Assembly (NCBI GenBank): GCA_029204225.1
Contig: CM055096.1
Location: 73,476,919-73,540,918, forward strand
DNA length: 64,000 bases
DNA from: Diphasiastrum complanatum
Lineage: Eukaryota > Streptophyta > Lycopodiopsida > Lycopodiales > Lycopodiaceae
Reading direction: 5' to 3'
Part shown: one piece after another, positions 12,569-24,513 of the stretch
Numbering within the stretch: position 1 is the stretch's first letter
How the letters are laid out: every line of letters begins with the position of its first letter
Position numbers and translations under genes: made by a program
The notes under the pieces: generated by a model
Database searches by the model: none
Seen by the model: the letters and a program-made list of their open reading frames with translations, nothing else
Told to the model about the DNA's origin: nothing

Positions 12569-13612
12569 CTAGAACCGCAATCTTACAGTACCTTCACCTT
12601 CAATAGTGTGAGTGCTATTGTCACCAAGATGAACAAATTTCTTCGTGCTATAAGGAGTGTAGGAGTTGAAGATCTCACATTGACTGGTCATATGTTGAGT
12701 TGCTCTAGAATCTAGAAACCATGAATCATCCAAAAATGTGCTTTGATCTTTGACCATGAATGCGCCTTTGTCCGCTTCGACCTGGGGAGATGATAAAATT
12801 GCGTTTGCTTGTTGATCAGGTTGCTTGGCTGCATTCTTCGCTTGGAGAATTTGGCAATCCTTGATCTCATGATTATTGCGCTTGCAATACCTGCAAAACA
12901 TCTTCTTCTTCGATTGTGGATTCGATGATTGTTCTTGACCTTGAGTCGGCTTCTGATTCGTTGCAGCCTTCTTGGAGCTTTTCTGCTTCTGTCGCTTCGA
13001 GCCTTTGTTGACATATAGAGCCTGAGAGGAGGAAGTAGACGAAGTGTCTTGACTTCTTCTATTATCTTCTTGCAGCAACATACTAATAACTCTAGTAAGA
13101 GTTAAATATGAGTGTGTCGATATGATCATCACCAAGTTCTCATATGTAGAGGGCAAGCTTGAAAGCAATGTCATAAGTGCGTCTTGATCGTCTATGACTG
13201 ACCCGACAACAACCACCTGTTGCAAGAGATTCTTAAACTGGTTAATGTGACTTTGAAGAGAATCACCAGTAGACATTTTGAATGTGAAGAATTTCCTTCA
13301 TAGATGTAACTTAGTAGTTACGTCCCTCACATCATATAGTGAGTTCAAAATGTCCCAAATGTCTCTTGACGTTTTAGCTTCAGCTATGTGTCCAATTTGT
13401 GTATCTGATATATTGAGGATAATAAGTGCGAAAGCTTTATCGTCCTTCGATTTCCACTTTGAGTCATCATCTACAGGTTTTACTTCTGTATCTGTAACAA
13501 CATCCCATAAGTCATTGGCAATTAGCAAGTTCTTCATCTTAAATTTCCACAAATGATAATTGGATCCATTCAGCTTGTCTGCGATAAGACCAACTTTATT
13601 TTGAGAATCCAT
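12569..13612 (-). pseudogene. Y3 gag and protease
   Basis: Gag begins MDSQNKVGLIADKLNGSNYH at 13612 and frameshifts near 13290 into the frame of 13276-12569. The CCHC knuckle CRYCKRNNHEIKDC lies near 12855-12900, after a Lys/Gln/Ser-rich stretch. The protease site at about 12700-12720 reads FLDSRATQHMT where copia elements normally have Asp-Ser-Gly, so the flap-side Gly is Arg here. The region ends at a stop near 12569. Confidence 0.9.
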
Positions 13613-13806
13613 CTGGAACTTAGTTTGTCGATTATATCGATGACGCTAAGATGTGGTAATGCCAACAAGAGAAAATCAATTCTCTGATGCTGAAAGGTTG
13701 AAAAGAACTAAAGAGTATGATATCAATTTGATATCGCAAAAGATATCAAGTATTAGAGCTTTCACTCTGATATCATGTTGGAATCAAATAAAGAAGTAGT
13801 GAAATA

Positions 13807-13818
13807 GCTCTGATACCA
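13807..13818 (-). promoter_or_regulatory. Primer binding site of Y3
   Basis: gctctgatacca on the + strand is TGGTATCAGAGC on the element strand. It directly abuts the 5' LTR and is complementary to initiator tRNA-Met. Confidence 0.9.
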
Positions 13819-14931
13819 TGTCGAAAAGTGGTGTGCAGAAGATAAGTCTAGCTAAAAAAAAAAATGAATGAAAATAATTTGAGTGTCTAGAAAGAAAACT
13901 TTTCGTGCATGACGGAATAAACTATCTTCATCTTTCCAATGCATGACTACGCCTATCAATTTTAAACAAAACAATAGCGATAGAAATCACGTTTGAACTT
14001 ATAGTAACTAACTTTGAAATCATCAGTACTATAGTGATTACGTAGCCAAACAATTAAGCATCAAACAATATCCGACAAATAGTTAGTGGTGAATTGTTCG
14101 TGAATTAGTTGCGAAGAAATACAGAGACGCATACATTTTGAGACGAAAAACTGAACGCAATGAGGGATAGTATTGATTCAGTATGAAAACGTAACAGAAG
14201 TAAATGAGTACAATAGGTTGCGGATTGAAGCCGCATATTCCATGCTATCTCTAAGCGGCTAAAATGAAAGTCTAAATTAAGCACAATGCTGATAAGCGGT
14301 AGCACAATAGCAATCTCTAAACAACTCTAAGAAGTGAGCTAGAATGCTCAGGAGTGTTCAAGCTCGCATGCTTGAGAGAGAGAGAGAGAGCTAACTATTC
14401 AAATGCTTCTGATAATCTTCAACTTCTGATGATTAAACTGTGTGAATATGAACAACTATTTATACTAAGAAATTAGGTCATGAATTGTGATCACCAGTTG
14501 GTTGGTGATCAGCTGGCATCCATCTGGTCCTTGTCATTGATTGCTGATAAGTGGTGAAATTGGCCGTAAACGTTCTGTCTACATAAATGAACCAAAATTG
14601 TAGCTCTGCAGAAATGAACTAACATAGGCACATGCGACACTATCGGATTTTTCGCGAAAAATGTGAGAAAGGAGAAGATGCCCTTAAATCTCATATAGGG
14701 CTGCCCCACATTTTGCCATGGTCATTTTCTTAACATTTGAGGCTCTTCTAAAAAGCGAAAAATGCGACATTGTGATTTTACACGAGATTTCTGTTAGACG
14801 AAAATAATGCGACACTGTCGTAAACTCCGTGTAATTTTACATACTGTATAAAAACACGAAAAAATTTGTATAAACAATGGACAAAGATGAAAACCGATTA
14901 GTCGATTGGTAAGAAAGAGAATAATCCAACA
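13819..14931 (-). repeat. 5' LTR of Y3
   Basis: This is the partner of 8747-9984 with the same ends. It carries a short GA tract (14374-14390) and, near 14752-14768 and 14796-14813, GCGAAAAATGCGACA-type boxes. Confidence 0.9.
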
Positions 14932-14933
14932 AC

Positions 14934-17134
14934 ATCAAGACTTTGAAATCTGATGGAGGTGGTGAGTATTTTTTGACAGAATTTATTGATTTTTGCAAAG
15001 ATCAAGGGATCAAGAGGCATACTACAACACCTTATTCACCACAACAAAATGGAGTTGCAGAATGAAAGAACAGATCTATTGTTGAGATGGCCAGGGCGAT
15101 GCTCAAAAGCAAGGGTTTGCCAAACACCTTTTGGGCAAAAACTTGTAGCACAACTACGCACATCCTGAATTAGTGTCCTACAAAATTTGTGGAAGATAAG
15201 ACACCGCATGAAGCTGTTACTAGAAAGAAACCTAATATTTCTCATTTGAGAGTATTTGGTTGTGATGCTTATGCTCATATTCCTGATGAGAAACGAAGGA
15301 AGTTGGATGCAAAAGCTATCAAGTGTATTTTTCTTGGATATGATGAGAAGGCCAAGGCATACAGGATGTATGACACAAATGCACAGAAGCTTGTGATTAC
15401 TAGGGATGCTACATTTGACGAGATGGGCCGAGGTGAACAATCTGAAGTAATCACTGAACCTTTTGATGAGGGAGCGAAACGTACTTATCAGTCACAGATG
15501 GTGCAAAGAAGGGAGATACTCCCGAATCTAGTGAGCAAGGAGAGCTTAGAAGATCAAGTAGAAATCGAAAACCTCCTGCAAGATTAGAGATGAATTTAGC
15601 CCTAATGGGTTCTGTGCTCAAGGCTCAAGAACCAAAAACTTTTGATAAAGCAAAGGAACACGAGGAGTGGCGTGAAGCTATGGAAACAGAAATGGAGGCT
15701 AGATAAAAAAATAGGACGTGGAACTTGGTTGAGCTACCTGATGGTAAGATGCCTATCACTTGCAAATGGATATACAAGATCAAATATGGAGCTGATGGGC
15801 AACTCAACAAGTACAAAACATGGCTGATTGCGAGAGGACTTGAGCAACATGAAGGTAGCATGGTAACTATACATTTTGTCATTGCTATTTATGCTTTCTA
15901 TAGTTGGAAGATCCAAGAAATGGACATTAAATATGCTTTTCTTAATGGAGTGCTGGATGAAGAGGTGTACTTACCTCAAGGATTTGTTGAGCCAGGGAGA
16001 GAGCATCTTGTTTGTCAGCTCAACAAAGCTATTCATGGATTGAAGCAAGCACCACGGGCATGGTACTCTTGCATTGATGAACACTTTAAGCGAAGGGGAA
16101 TGGTAAAGAGTGATGTTGATCCTAATCTTTACATTCTAAGGCAAGATTCAAATATACTGTTCATTGTGTTGTACGTGGATGATTTGATTATTACAAGAAG
16201 TAATGAGAGCTTAATGGATAAAATCAAATCAGATCTTTCCAATGCTTTTGACATAAGCGATCTAGGACTAATGCACTATTGTCTTGGCATTGAAATATAG
16301 CAAAAGGAAGACGTAGTCTTTCTTACACAAAGTAAATATGCACGAGATTTGCTTTATAAGTCCAATATGCAAGATTGTAAGCCTTTGAGTACACCTACGG
16401 ATGTCAATACAAAGCTTACTGCATATGATGAAGCTGAGAAAGTAGATGTTTATTTGTATAGAGAACTAGTGGGTAGTTTAATTTATCTGACTCACACACG
16501 ACCTAATATTTCTTATGTTGTTGGTGTTGTTAGTCAATTTATGCAAGATCCTAGTCAAGCACACTGGAATTTTGCTAAACATATTCTCAAATACATTCGA
16601 GGGACATTGAATTTTGGTTTGAAGTATGATCAGCCTAAAGCGCCAATATTGGTAGGATATACAGATGCTGATTGGGCAGGTAATATTGATGACAGAAGAT
16701 CTACTAATGGTCATACATTCAGTTATGGTACAGCTACAGTTTCATGGAACAACAAAAAACAACCTATAGTAGTCTTATCCTCGACGGAAGCTGAATATCG
16801 AGCACTCAACAAAGCTACACAAGAAGCGGTATGGTTACGGAGATTGCTTGTGGATTTAGGTCAACCATAGGTGGATGTGACTACTATATCTTGTGACAAT
16901 CAAAGCTGCATTCACCTTGTCAAAAATCCAGTTTTACATGCTCGAACCAAGCACATCAAAATACATTATCATTTTGTTCGAGAGAAAATTCTTGATGGAG
17001 CCATTGATCTTGTTTTTAGTAAATCTGAAGATCAAGTGGCAGATATTTTTACTCAGTCATTAGGTAGATTTAAATTTGAAAAGTTTTGTACTCTACTAGG
17101 CATAGAAGAATGTAATTTTATCATTGAAGGATAG
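14934..17134 (+). pseudogene. Copia T integrase end, reverse transcriptase and RNase H
   Basis: This continues the integrase from 8746: IKTLKSDGGGEYFLTEF (second Asp), then PYSPQQNGVAE (catalytic Glu) with a stop at 15064. NISHLRVFGCDAYAHIPDEK and an acidic linker follow. Reverse transcriptase starts near 15640, frameshifts near 15720 and holds IVLYVDDLIITRSN at about 16165-16205. Part of the palm before EMDIKYAFLNGVLDEEVYLPQ is shortened. RNase H ends with WAGNIDDRRSTNGHTFSY, SSTEAEYRALNKATQEAVWLRRLL and HIKIHYHFVREKI, stopping at 17132-17134 just before the LTR. Confidence 0.9.
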
Positions 17135-17273
17135 TATTAGAAATCAATGATAAACTTCCTTGTTATACTTCTTAGTTATTGTTCACGATGTACTTTATTA
17201 TTGACAACTATTACCAGCTGTAACTAGTCGTAGGCTAGTCTAGTAGTCTACTCCTAGGTTTTCTCTCTCTATC
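17135..17273 (+). repeat. Truncated 3' LTR of element T
   Basis: About 139 bp match the start of the 5' LTR (5954-6224), but the first two bases read TA rather than TG. The match ends in ttttctctctctat, where family Y sequence resumes. The outer half and any target duplication are lost. Confidence 0.85.
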
Positions 17274-17655
17274 AGGCTATATCATTCAATAATAGTTCCC
17301 TTATGTATGCGATGATCCATACCAGACCAGACATAGCTTTAGTAGTCAGTTTCTTAAGTCCTTGATAGTACACATTGGAAAACTCTTATAAGATTTATGA
17401 GGTACATTTGAGCTACTATGGAACAATGCATATGTTATGGAGGAGTCGACAACGACAAACTCAACATGCTTAGTGGTTATTCGGATGCAAGTTGGGCAGG
17501 AGATGTAGACACTCATAGATGCACATCTAGATTTACATTCTTCCTCAACAATGGTCCAATCTCAAGGAATAGTCACAAGCAAACCTTAATTGCTCTATCT
17601 TCTACAAAATCAGAGTATATCGTAGTCTCTCAAGCGACAAAGAAGATAGCCCCAA
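17274..17655 (+). pseudogene. Old family Y copia body, right part (RNase H)
   Basis: Sequence resumes as YHSII..LMYAMIHTRPDIAL, the family Y segment that belongs about 100 bp after LMNCK at 5951. RNase H follows: SYYGTMHMLW, GDVDTHRCTSRFTFFLNNG, SSTKSEYIVVSQATKK. It breaks off near 17655. Together with 4160-5953 this is one copy split by element T. Confidence 0.82.
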
Positions 17656-17881
17656 TCTGATGGTAGCAAAAGCAACCGAGATACTTGGTTGCTTCTGCTA
17701 CCACTTGATTGAGACTAGCTCGGGCTGATCTCCAAGGTCTCTACTACATGGGATAACTGCTTCGGCGAGTTTTGATTTGATCCCGAAAAGAAATTCAAAC
17801 TCAAACTTGAGCAGCTTTCCATCTATCAAACTTTCTATCGCATGACCTTCAGCGCTGTGGAAGGAGAAGTGGTGTCTCAAA
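17656..17881. other. Unassigned segment before the S LTR
   Basis: This is about 226 bp between the broken RNase H and the next LTR. A 60-codon minus-strand frame is open, but I do not recognise it. Confidence 0.25.
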
Positions 17882-19044
17882 TGTTAGATTTCTTATGCTT
17901 AGACTTAAACAAATCGTTCAAGTAATGAGTATCCTGAAAATCCAAAGGCCAACAACATATTTTTGGGCCTTCAATTTTGTTCCCTTGAGATTTCTTGTGC
18001 CTTAGAAATCATTTTAAGACACCTTCTCCTTCTTCGCCCTCTTTCGCTCCTTAGCGAAAAAAGCGAGACACTGGCCAAGTGGCCAAAACCTTTGCTTTTT
18101 CTGTCTCCTTCATCTTTTTCACATTAACGAAAAATGCGACACACTGGCCAAGTGGCCAAAATGCCTTAGAAATCATTTTAAAGGCACCTTCTCCTCCTTC
18201 ACCTTTTTCACACTAGCGAAAAATGCGACACACTGGCCAAGTGGTCAAAATGACTTAGAAATCATTCTTAAGGCACCTTCTCCTCCTTCGCCTTTTTCGC
18301 ACTAGCGAAAAATACGACACATTGGCGAAGTGGCCAGAATGTCTTTAAATCTAAGGCACCTTCGCCTTCTTCACTACCTTTAGTAGAAGGCACCTTCGCC
18401 TTCTTCTCTGCCTTCAGTGTAAGGCACTTTTCGGCTTTTTTCGTCTTCTTCGCTATCTTGAATCTAAAGGCACCTTAGGGATTTACATACCTTTAGTGTA
18501 AGGGCAACTTCAGGAGTTGCATATCTTCAGTCTAAGGGCACCTTTGGGTTTTTCGGCTTTTTCACGTTTTGCTACATTGGCTGACCGATGTCGCCAACTT
18601 ATCAGCAACCCTAAAATAGCTGGACAACCAAATATCCCAAAGGCGGTTGGCGGTTACCAACTTTGTACATATGCAAAGACTGGCTTAAATAGCATTAAAG
18701 GCTTGTAAGATATTTTGTTCCTCGACACTTGTAAATCTATATTATAGCTGATTCAAGCTATGTAAGGGTTAATTTAAATCTGAGTTAATTGAGTTAATTG
18801 AATTTCTTTTTCAATCAGAGTTTTCTATAGCCAACGCTATCACGCTCAACAAGCTGAAGTTATTACTTCAAACTATTGTACTCATTGTTGATATTAATCA
18901 GAGTGCATTTTTTGTCTCACTATTGCATTGTTCATTTGCGCAATCTATATGAATTCTTCTACTTGCAGCGTTTCCGTTCCTACATGCCGCGCTCCAATCC
19001 TCAAGCTCTCGTTGTCACTCACACCCGCATGCGGTTTTACGACA
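17882..19044 (+). repeat. 5' LTR of copia element S
   Basis: About 1,163 bp, starting TGTTAGATTTC and ending GGTTTTACGACA, directly followed by a primer site (19045-19060). Its middle holds a minisatellite (about 18000-18380). No matching 3' LTR lies in the window. Confidence 0.8.
18000..18380 (+). repeat. Minisatellite in the S LTR
   Basis: Three to four imperfect units of roughly 85-100 bp repeat ttagaaatcatt, ggcaccttctcc, tagcgaaaaatgcgacac and tggccaagtggcc. Shorter derivatives (aaggcacctt with cgccttcttc) continue to about 18480. Each unit carries a GCGAAAAATGCGACA box. Confidence 0.85.
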
Positions 19045-19060
19045 TGATATCAGAGCGGGC
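19045..19060 (+). promoter_or_regulatory. Primer binding site of element S
   Basis: tgatatcagagcgggc follows the LTR end. It matches the initiator tRNA-Met primer site apart from one change (TGA for TGG). Confidence 0.8.
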
Positions 19061-19186
19061 ATTTCAGTAATCTGCATTTCTATTGCGGATTATTAGTCTT
19101 GTTTCTATCAAGACGTCTTTCTAATAAACACGCAACCAGCAGTATTCCGACAGTCGTTGTTTCTACCAACGAACTCATTCAACCAT

Positions 19187-19855
19187 AATGGATCCAAATC
19201 TAGTTCATCTCTCATTGACAAACTTGATGGAGATAACTACCATCTATGGAAATTCAAGATGAAGATTATACTTCTAACCAAAGAACTGTGGGACATCGTT
19301 CATGACACAAAGCTCAAACCAGAAGGTGATGCAACTGTCATCACCAAGTGGAGATTGAGAGATGGCAAAGTATTTGCCACGATCACCCTCAACATCAAGG
19401 ACACTCAGATTGGCCACATATGTGCTGCTCAGACGACTAAGGATGCATGGGACATTCTAGCAACTCTCTATGACATTAGAGACATTACTTCCAAGCTTCA
19501 TATGAGGAAGAAATTCTTCACCCTCATAATGTCTGACGCAGATAGTGTCTCGAGTCACCTCAACACTTTCAAGAATCTTATGGAGAAGATGACTGCAACC
19601 GGCTTAGTCATAGAAGATTCCGATGCACTCATGGCTCTATTATCGAGTCTACCTGATGCCTACAAAAATTGGGTAATGGCAATTTCGACCCAAGAGCACC
19701 TCACTCTATCAAGAGTAATCTCGCTGCTCCTACAAGAGGAGATCAGAAGATCAACATCTTCCTCAGGATCAAGATCGGATCCTCAAGCTCTATATTCAAA
19801 AAATCAGAAGTTTAGATCCAAGAGGTCTACAAACACAATGACATCGTTCAGGTAG
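19187..19855 (+). pseudogene. Copia S gag, truncated
   Basis: The frame opens upstream at 19157, and the usual gag start is probably MDPNLV-like around 19187. Visible gag motifs are IDKLDGDNYHLWKFKMK, TKDAWDILATLYDIRD, LMALLSSLPDAYKNW and LSRVISLLLQEEIRR. It resembles the gag of family Y more than that of W or X. It stops at 19853-19855 after a basic Ser/Arg stretch with no zinc knuckle. Everything downstream (protease to 3' LTR) is absent, so the element is truncated here. Confidence 0.87.
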
Positions 19856-21884
19856 CTAAGATTATATAAGTACTAACATTGTCAAAGTAGTTGCAATAGC
19901 CTGCTAGGCCAATTAACGACTACCAATAAATACATGAGTTTTACAGTTGTCCGATAAGCAAATATGATGACAAACCCATCGTATTGTGGAATGGCGGACC
20001 ACTTTTTAAACATCCTTTGATCATAAAGTGACAGGCCATTACATGGCATCAATATTTTTCAATTTTAGATTTGGAAAATGGATAAACCATTATGCATAAC
20101 GACCTCCTAAAAAAGTTGTGTTTCTTTAAAAGAGCTCTTATGTGGCGCAATATGTTTATTCACAAAAAAAAAGTATTTGCTAAATATAGATTTTGTCAAA
20201 AGAACTATATAAATTTGCAAGATTTTTGTGATCATGTTTAATGAATACAGAAAACACAAAAACTTTGTGATTGTCAGATTCGTCATACCAATTTATTTTT
20301 TGACAAGTTTTCTATTTCTAGGTTTTGTTTTAGTCATCCAAAAAATTAAAAGATTCCTATGTTGTAGTGCCTGAAGGCACCCCAAAAGCCCTTGTCCTTC
20401 CACTAACTGTACAAAAGGTCTGACGTGGTCCACTATGCATTAAATTGTCATAGGATGTTTGTCACATCGAATATGCCATCTTGAATTTCCAAGCTCTCAT
20501 CCATGTGCACATTAACATTGGGGGCCTTGGGCCTTCCCTTGTATAATTTGATTTCTTTTGTTTTTATTTTTTTTGCATCATTCGATTTTCACATTTGGTG
20601 CAATTTTTAATTTTTTTTTACACCTAATTTAATTACTTCAATCTAATGTGCAAGTGAACAGTGCTACATGGTAGTCCATTGGCTGGCCACATGCACATTC
20701 CATCATAATTTCATGTGCTATGTGTCAACTTTTTATTGGCTATCCACTCGAGAATTGTAATGAATAGGCTCATAAAATATTTTGGTTCTACATTTACATT
20801 GAAATTTTGCTTTTGGAGGTGCTTCCAAAATACAAAGACAAGCTGAGCACTTGGCATTGCATATTATGGAAGGAACTGGGTAGATTACATTTTGCCCAGA
20901 CTACTTTCATTGCGTAATGGGCACTGTGGCTGTTTTTTCAGATGACCATTATGAGACAATTGACACTGAAAAATTGAATCATCATAAGCAATTGTGATGT
21001 TAATTATGCTTATCAAACATATTGAAATATGGGAAGAAAAAGCCTCATTTGCCCATTACATTTTTATAAATCTTGTTGCAACAAAGTTTTAAGATGTAAA
21101 GGAGGGGGGAGGTCACCCTTCGAGGGCATTCCGCCCAATAAGGGCATCCACCGGAGGGCAAAAGCCTTTCCTAGGGAGGAATTCCCTGAGGAGGTGTCTT
21201 TCCATGTCTTAATTTTTGTTTTTACTTTTTTTTTTATGTTTTATTGCCGGAATTTTTTTTACATGCACTTCTGGCATCCAGAAGGTGCATGTAAAAAAAT
21301 TTGAAAAAAAAAGGGGAGGCACACAGATTCCGCACAGGAGGTGCCTATCCCGCCCCCCCTCACAAAAATGAATAAACTAAGACAAGTAGCAAAAGAATGT
21401 TAGCAATGATAGACAAATGCAATTTATATTGGTTCACGAGTATTTTAGGATTGGTCAACTAAATCTCATTGATGGAAAACCTGCACTTGAGTTTATCTCA
21501 TAAAAACGCTTTTTATTGTTTTAACAAAAGCTTATACATATTTGGAGTCTATTTCAATCCTTCAAAAGATGTGTAAATGAGACCTTCCAAATGAAAGGCT
21601 AAATTTAGGGTTGGGGAGGAGAAATAGCATAGATATAGTGATAGAATGTGAGTAATGATAAACAAAATGCATTTTGATTGGGCCATGTGTATTTTAACAT
21701 TTTGAATGATATTAGTCAACAGGATTTTAGTGGGCACTTGTGTTTTACTACATCCCATAATCCATATTTTGTTTTGACTGAAAGCTGATATATATGCTGT
21801 TCATTCAGTAGACGCAACCTTCAGAATGAAGAGCGTGAAAAGCTAATCTTTTTGTGATATTAGGGTTTATGGAAGGAAAAATTC

Positions 21885-21887
<3 letters not shown>
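19856..21887. other. Upstream region of the Pumilio-type gene
   Basis: About 2 kb without recognised coding sequence. It is AT-rich, with several poly(T)/poly(A) runs. It contains the fold-back repeat at 21101-21360 and no clear retroelement protein. It probably includes the promoter of the gene starting at 21980, but no TATA box could be chosen with confidence. Confidence 0.4.
21101..21360. repeat. Fold-back (MITE-like) repeat with G-rich and C-rich ends
   Basis: The segment starts ggaggggggagg and ends cccgccccccct. Its centre is a near-perfect palindrome (21251-21302) with arms reading acatgcacttctgg and ccagaaggtgcatgt around CAT, flanked by T and A runs. One extra G in the right arm is the only break. 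Motifs such as gaggtgtc/gaggtgcc and ggcatcc recur on both sides. No target duplication was identified. Confidence 0.5.

Positions 21888-21962
<75 letters not shown>
21888..21962. repeat. (TA)n(GA)n compound microsatellite in the 5' leader of the Pumilio gene
   Basis: About 36 bp of TA followed by about 39 bp of GA, ending 17 bp before the proposed ATG at 21980. If the transcript starts upstream, this lies in the 5' UTR. Confidence 0.95.
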
Positions 21963-21964
<2 letters not shown>

Positions 21965-21979
21965 GTTTTGCTGTGGGCG

Positions 21980-22200
21980 ATGGCTCGCGGGGGTATCAGT
22001 CGCCAAAAGCCTCGCAGAGACAAAGCAAATAAAACAGGGGGGCATTCATATCATGGCGGTAAGACTCGCAGAGACAGTGATGCAAGAGGTGGGCGCGGAG
22101 ACAGGCGTGGCGGTGACAACAGAAGGAATATTTCAAGGCATATGGATTCTGGCAACGAAGATGGCAGCATTGGTCACTTACTTCCCCCCTCATCTTATCG
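21980..22200 (+). CDS. APUM23: APUM23-like exon 1
   Basis: The ATG at 21980 opens MARGGISRQKPRRDKANK and leads to a Gly/Arg/Asp-rich stretch and SSY. The exon ends cttatcg before a consensus donor GTGAGT at 22201, leaving two bases of a codon. That phase fits the acceptor at 36666-36667 and completes an Arg codon. Assignment rests on the phase match, the basic N-terminus and the position upstream; the N-terminus itself is poorly conserved in the family. Confidence 0.68.
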
Positions 22201-24470
22201 GTGAGTAATAGGCCTCTGAAACGTAGCGTAGAATTTCTCAAGCAGCTTTGTGATTTTACACTATTTGCTGTTAGGTTTTTTGTATATTTTGCTGTGTAGC
22301 ATAGCTTTGTGTTTGAGTGCTGAGGAACAACTCACAAAAAGTTTCAAAAATATACAGGAGAATATCAATTACCAGATTATACAAGTCCAAAGATCTCCCA
22401 ACTTGAGTTAAAGACAACCCAAATGGTGAGATACTAGATAGATAACACCTGTCAATGGCATTTTGAAGTGTAAAAAGCCATTTATTTTTAAGGCCTGGCA
22501 AAATAAAGGCACTTTTATGAAAATAAAAGTGAAAATGAAAAATATTTTTCGGGTTAAAGCCATCTGCCACTTATAGCTATCATTTTGAAAGGCCTAGGCG
22601 TCTCTCCCCAATACAACATGAACAATAAATTATGGTGTGACGAAGAGAAGAGGCTTTTCTGCTGGTTAATATGAATTTTCAAGAACATATCTTTGTGTGT
22701 CCATTGTCGAATTAAGATGTCAAATTTCTAAGATACATATCATATTTTTGTAAATAATCTATAAATATTGATTGAAATATACAATTTGCAACAAATCTTA
22801 AATGTTCTTTGACTCAATGTGATGTCGAATAGTCTAGCTCTACTAGATATAAGTCTCAAACAGGCTCCTGTAGTTGCGTTGCATTTGTGTTTGGCATGTT
22901 ATTACTATTGCAATCATTTAATAGAGTTTTGAATCATATCAATTGAATTATCTTCCATGCACCTTATCGTTGAATGCTATTTAAGCTAGTCATCCTTTTG
23001 TACTCTTAATATTGTCAACCAACTTTATCGAGGTAAAAATCTTACCAAGATCAAAGGACTTATCATGTATAGGATTTGAAAGTATATGCAAATGTGAAGT
23101 TCGAGTTTCTCTGATGACCCCCGACAGCCGTCCAGGGTGTACCTTCTGGTACCTCGACTTCGTACTTAGAGCATTAATAGAGGAATCTCCATTAAAGGAC
23201 AAATAGTGACTTCTAACACTCTCCCTTAATGACAAATTTAATTTTGCTTTACCCCCATCAAAGTTCTTGTTTTGTCTCCAGACCTCAATTCCTAGGTAGT
23301 AGTGTAGGTCCTCGAGATCCTTCATCTCAAACTCTGCACTTATTGACTTTTTCTCACTTTCAATGAGTTTGCACAACTACCTGTAAAGAATAAGTGATCC
23401 AAAAAATAGATTCCCAAGCAGCAAGAGATCTGTGCTCAATTGCCGGTTAGAATTCCTCAATCCATAAAGAATATAATACTTCCTCAAAGCATAGGGAAGA
23501 AGTTGCAGTACTTCAGAAAAACACCAGCCAAGATAATTGTCTTTGGTCTGTCGTGCCCAAGGTACTTGCTTAGACCAAATAGAATCCTGTTCTTCCTCTA
23601 TAACTAAACCTTCAAGTAATTTCAGGTAGTCCGTCTTAAATCCAATGACCAACTACATAACAAAACCCAATTTTGCCTTCATGGACTTTGGAGGCTTTAT
23701 AAATTCCTAGGTTTCACACTTGAAAAGTAATATTCTTTACAACAACATCCACTCAAATAGAGCTCACAGACGCACCAAATTTTTTAATAAATGAATTCAA
23801 CCTCAGCTTTAGACATCAGACACGGTGGTCAAGTCAAGTAAGGCTTCAAACCCCTACTCCTTTAGTTCCTCCCTTCAAGCAGCAACAACAGCAGTAGCAT
23901 CAACACCCATCAACAACTTCAGTGACCTGCCTGGTCAGCTTATCAATGCACCACAAAAACCTGAAGATAAGAGAACAATGTAGATGGATCTACTCTGATG
24001 ATAGAACTTCCATCCGAGTTGCGCCTCTAGAGTAGAAGGAGGCTCAACGACAATGATTGATACTCCACAGGAAGATCAACAAATGGTTCTAAATGAACAG
24101 ACTCTCCCTGATCTTATTATCGGTCAGATTTGTTAGAAATAAATGACTATGCTGAAGTTAATCCGTAGGTTACTTTGACCCAAAAGGTCGAGATTTGTGT
24201 AACCATGGGTATTTAGTTATTTAGGCCATCTTAAGTTTGTCTTAAGTTCAGTTGGACCCAATTTTGGTCATGTACTGACTCGTGGGTCCTTAGGGGTCTA
24301 ATTTTGTTTAGGGGCCCTATCTTGACTTTTGGGGGTGCCCTACATTTAGTAAGTGGTTTCTTAGGGTTTGGTGGCATTTGGCCACATCCAAGTAGAGTAC
24401 TTAGGTGCTCATTGTGTATTCCATTTTGGACAGTTTGGCTAAGCATTGCTCTCCATTGCTCTTATTGTTG

Positions 24471-24513
<43 letters not shown>

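Noticed and set aside
13807-13818. tRNA-like matches (TGGTATCAGAGC) at many sites
   Set aside because: They are primer binding sites adjoining LTRs, not tRNA genes; no cloverleaf around them.
18000-18380. CRISPR-like repeat array
   Set aside because: Units are long, imperfect and without unique spacers; a minisatellite within a plant LTR.
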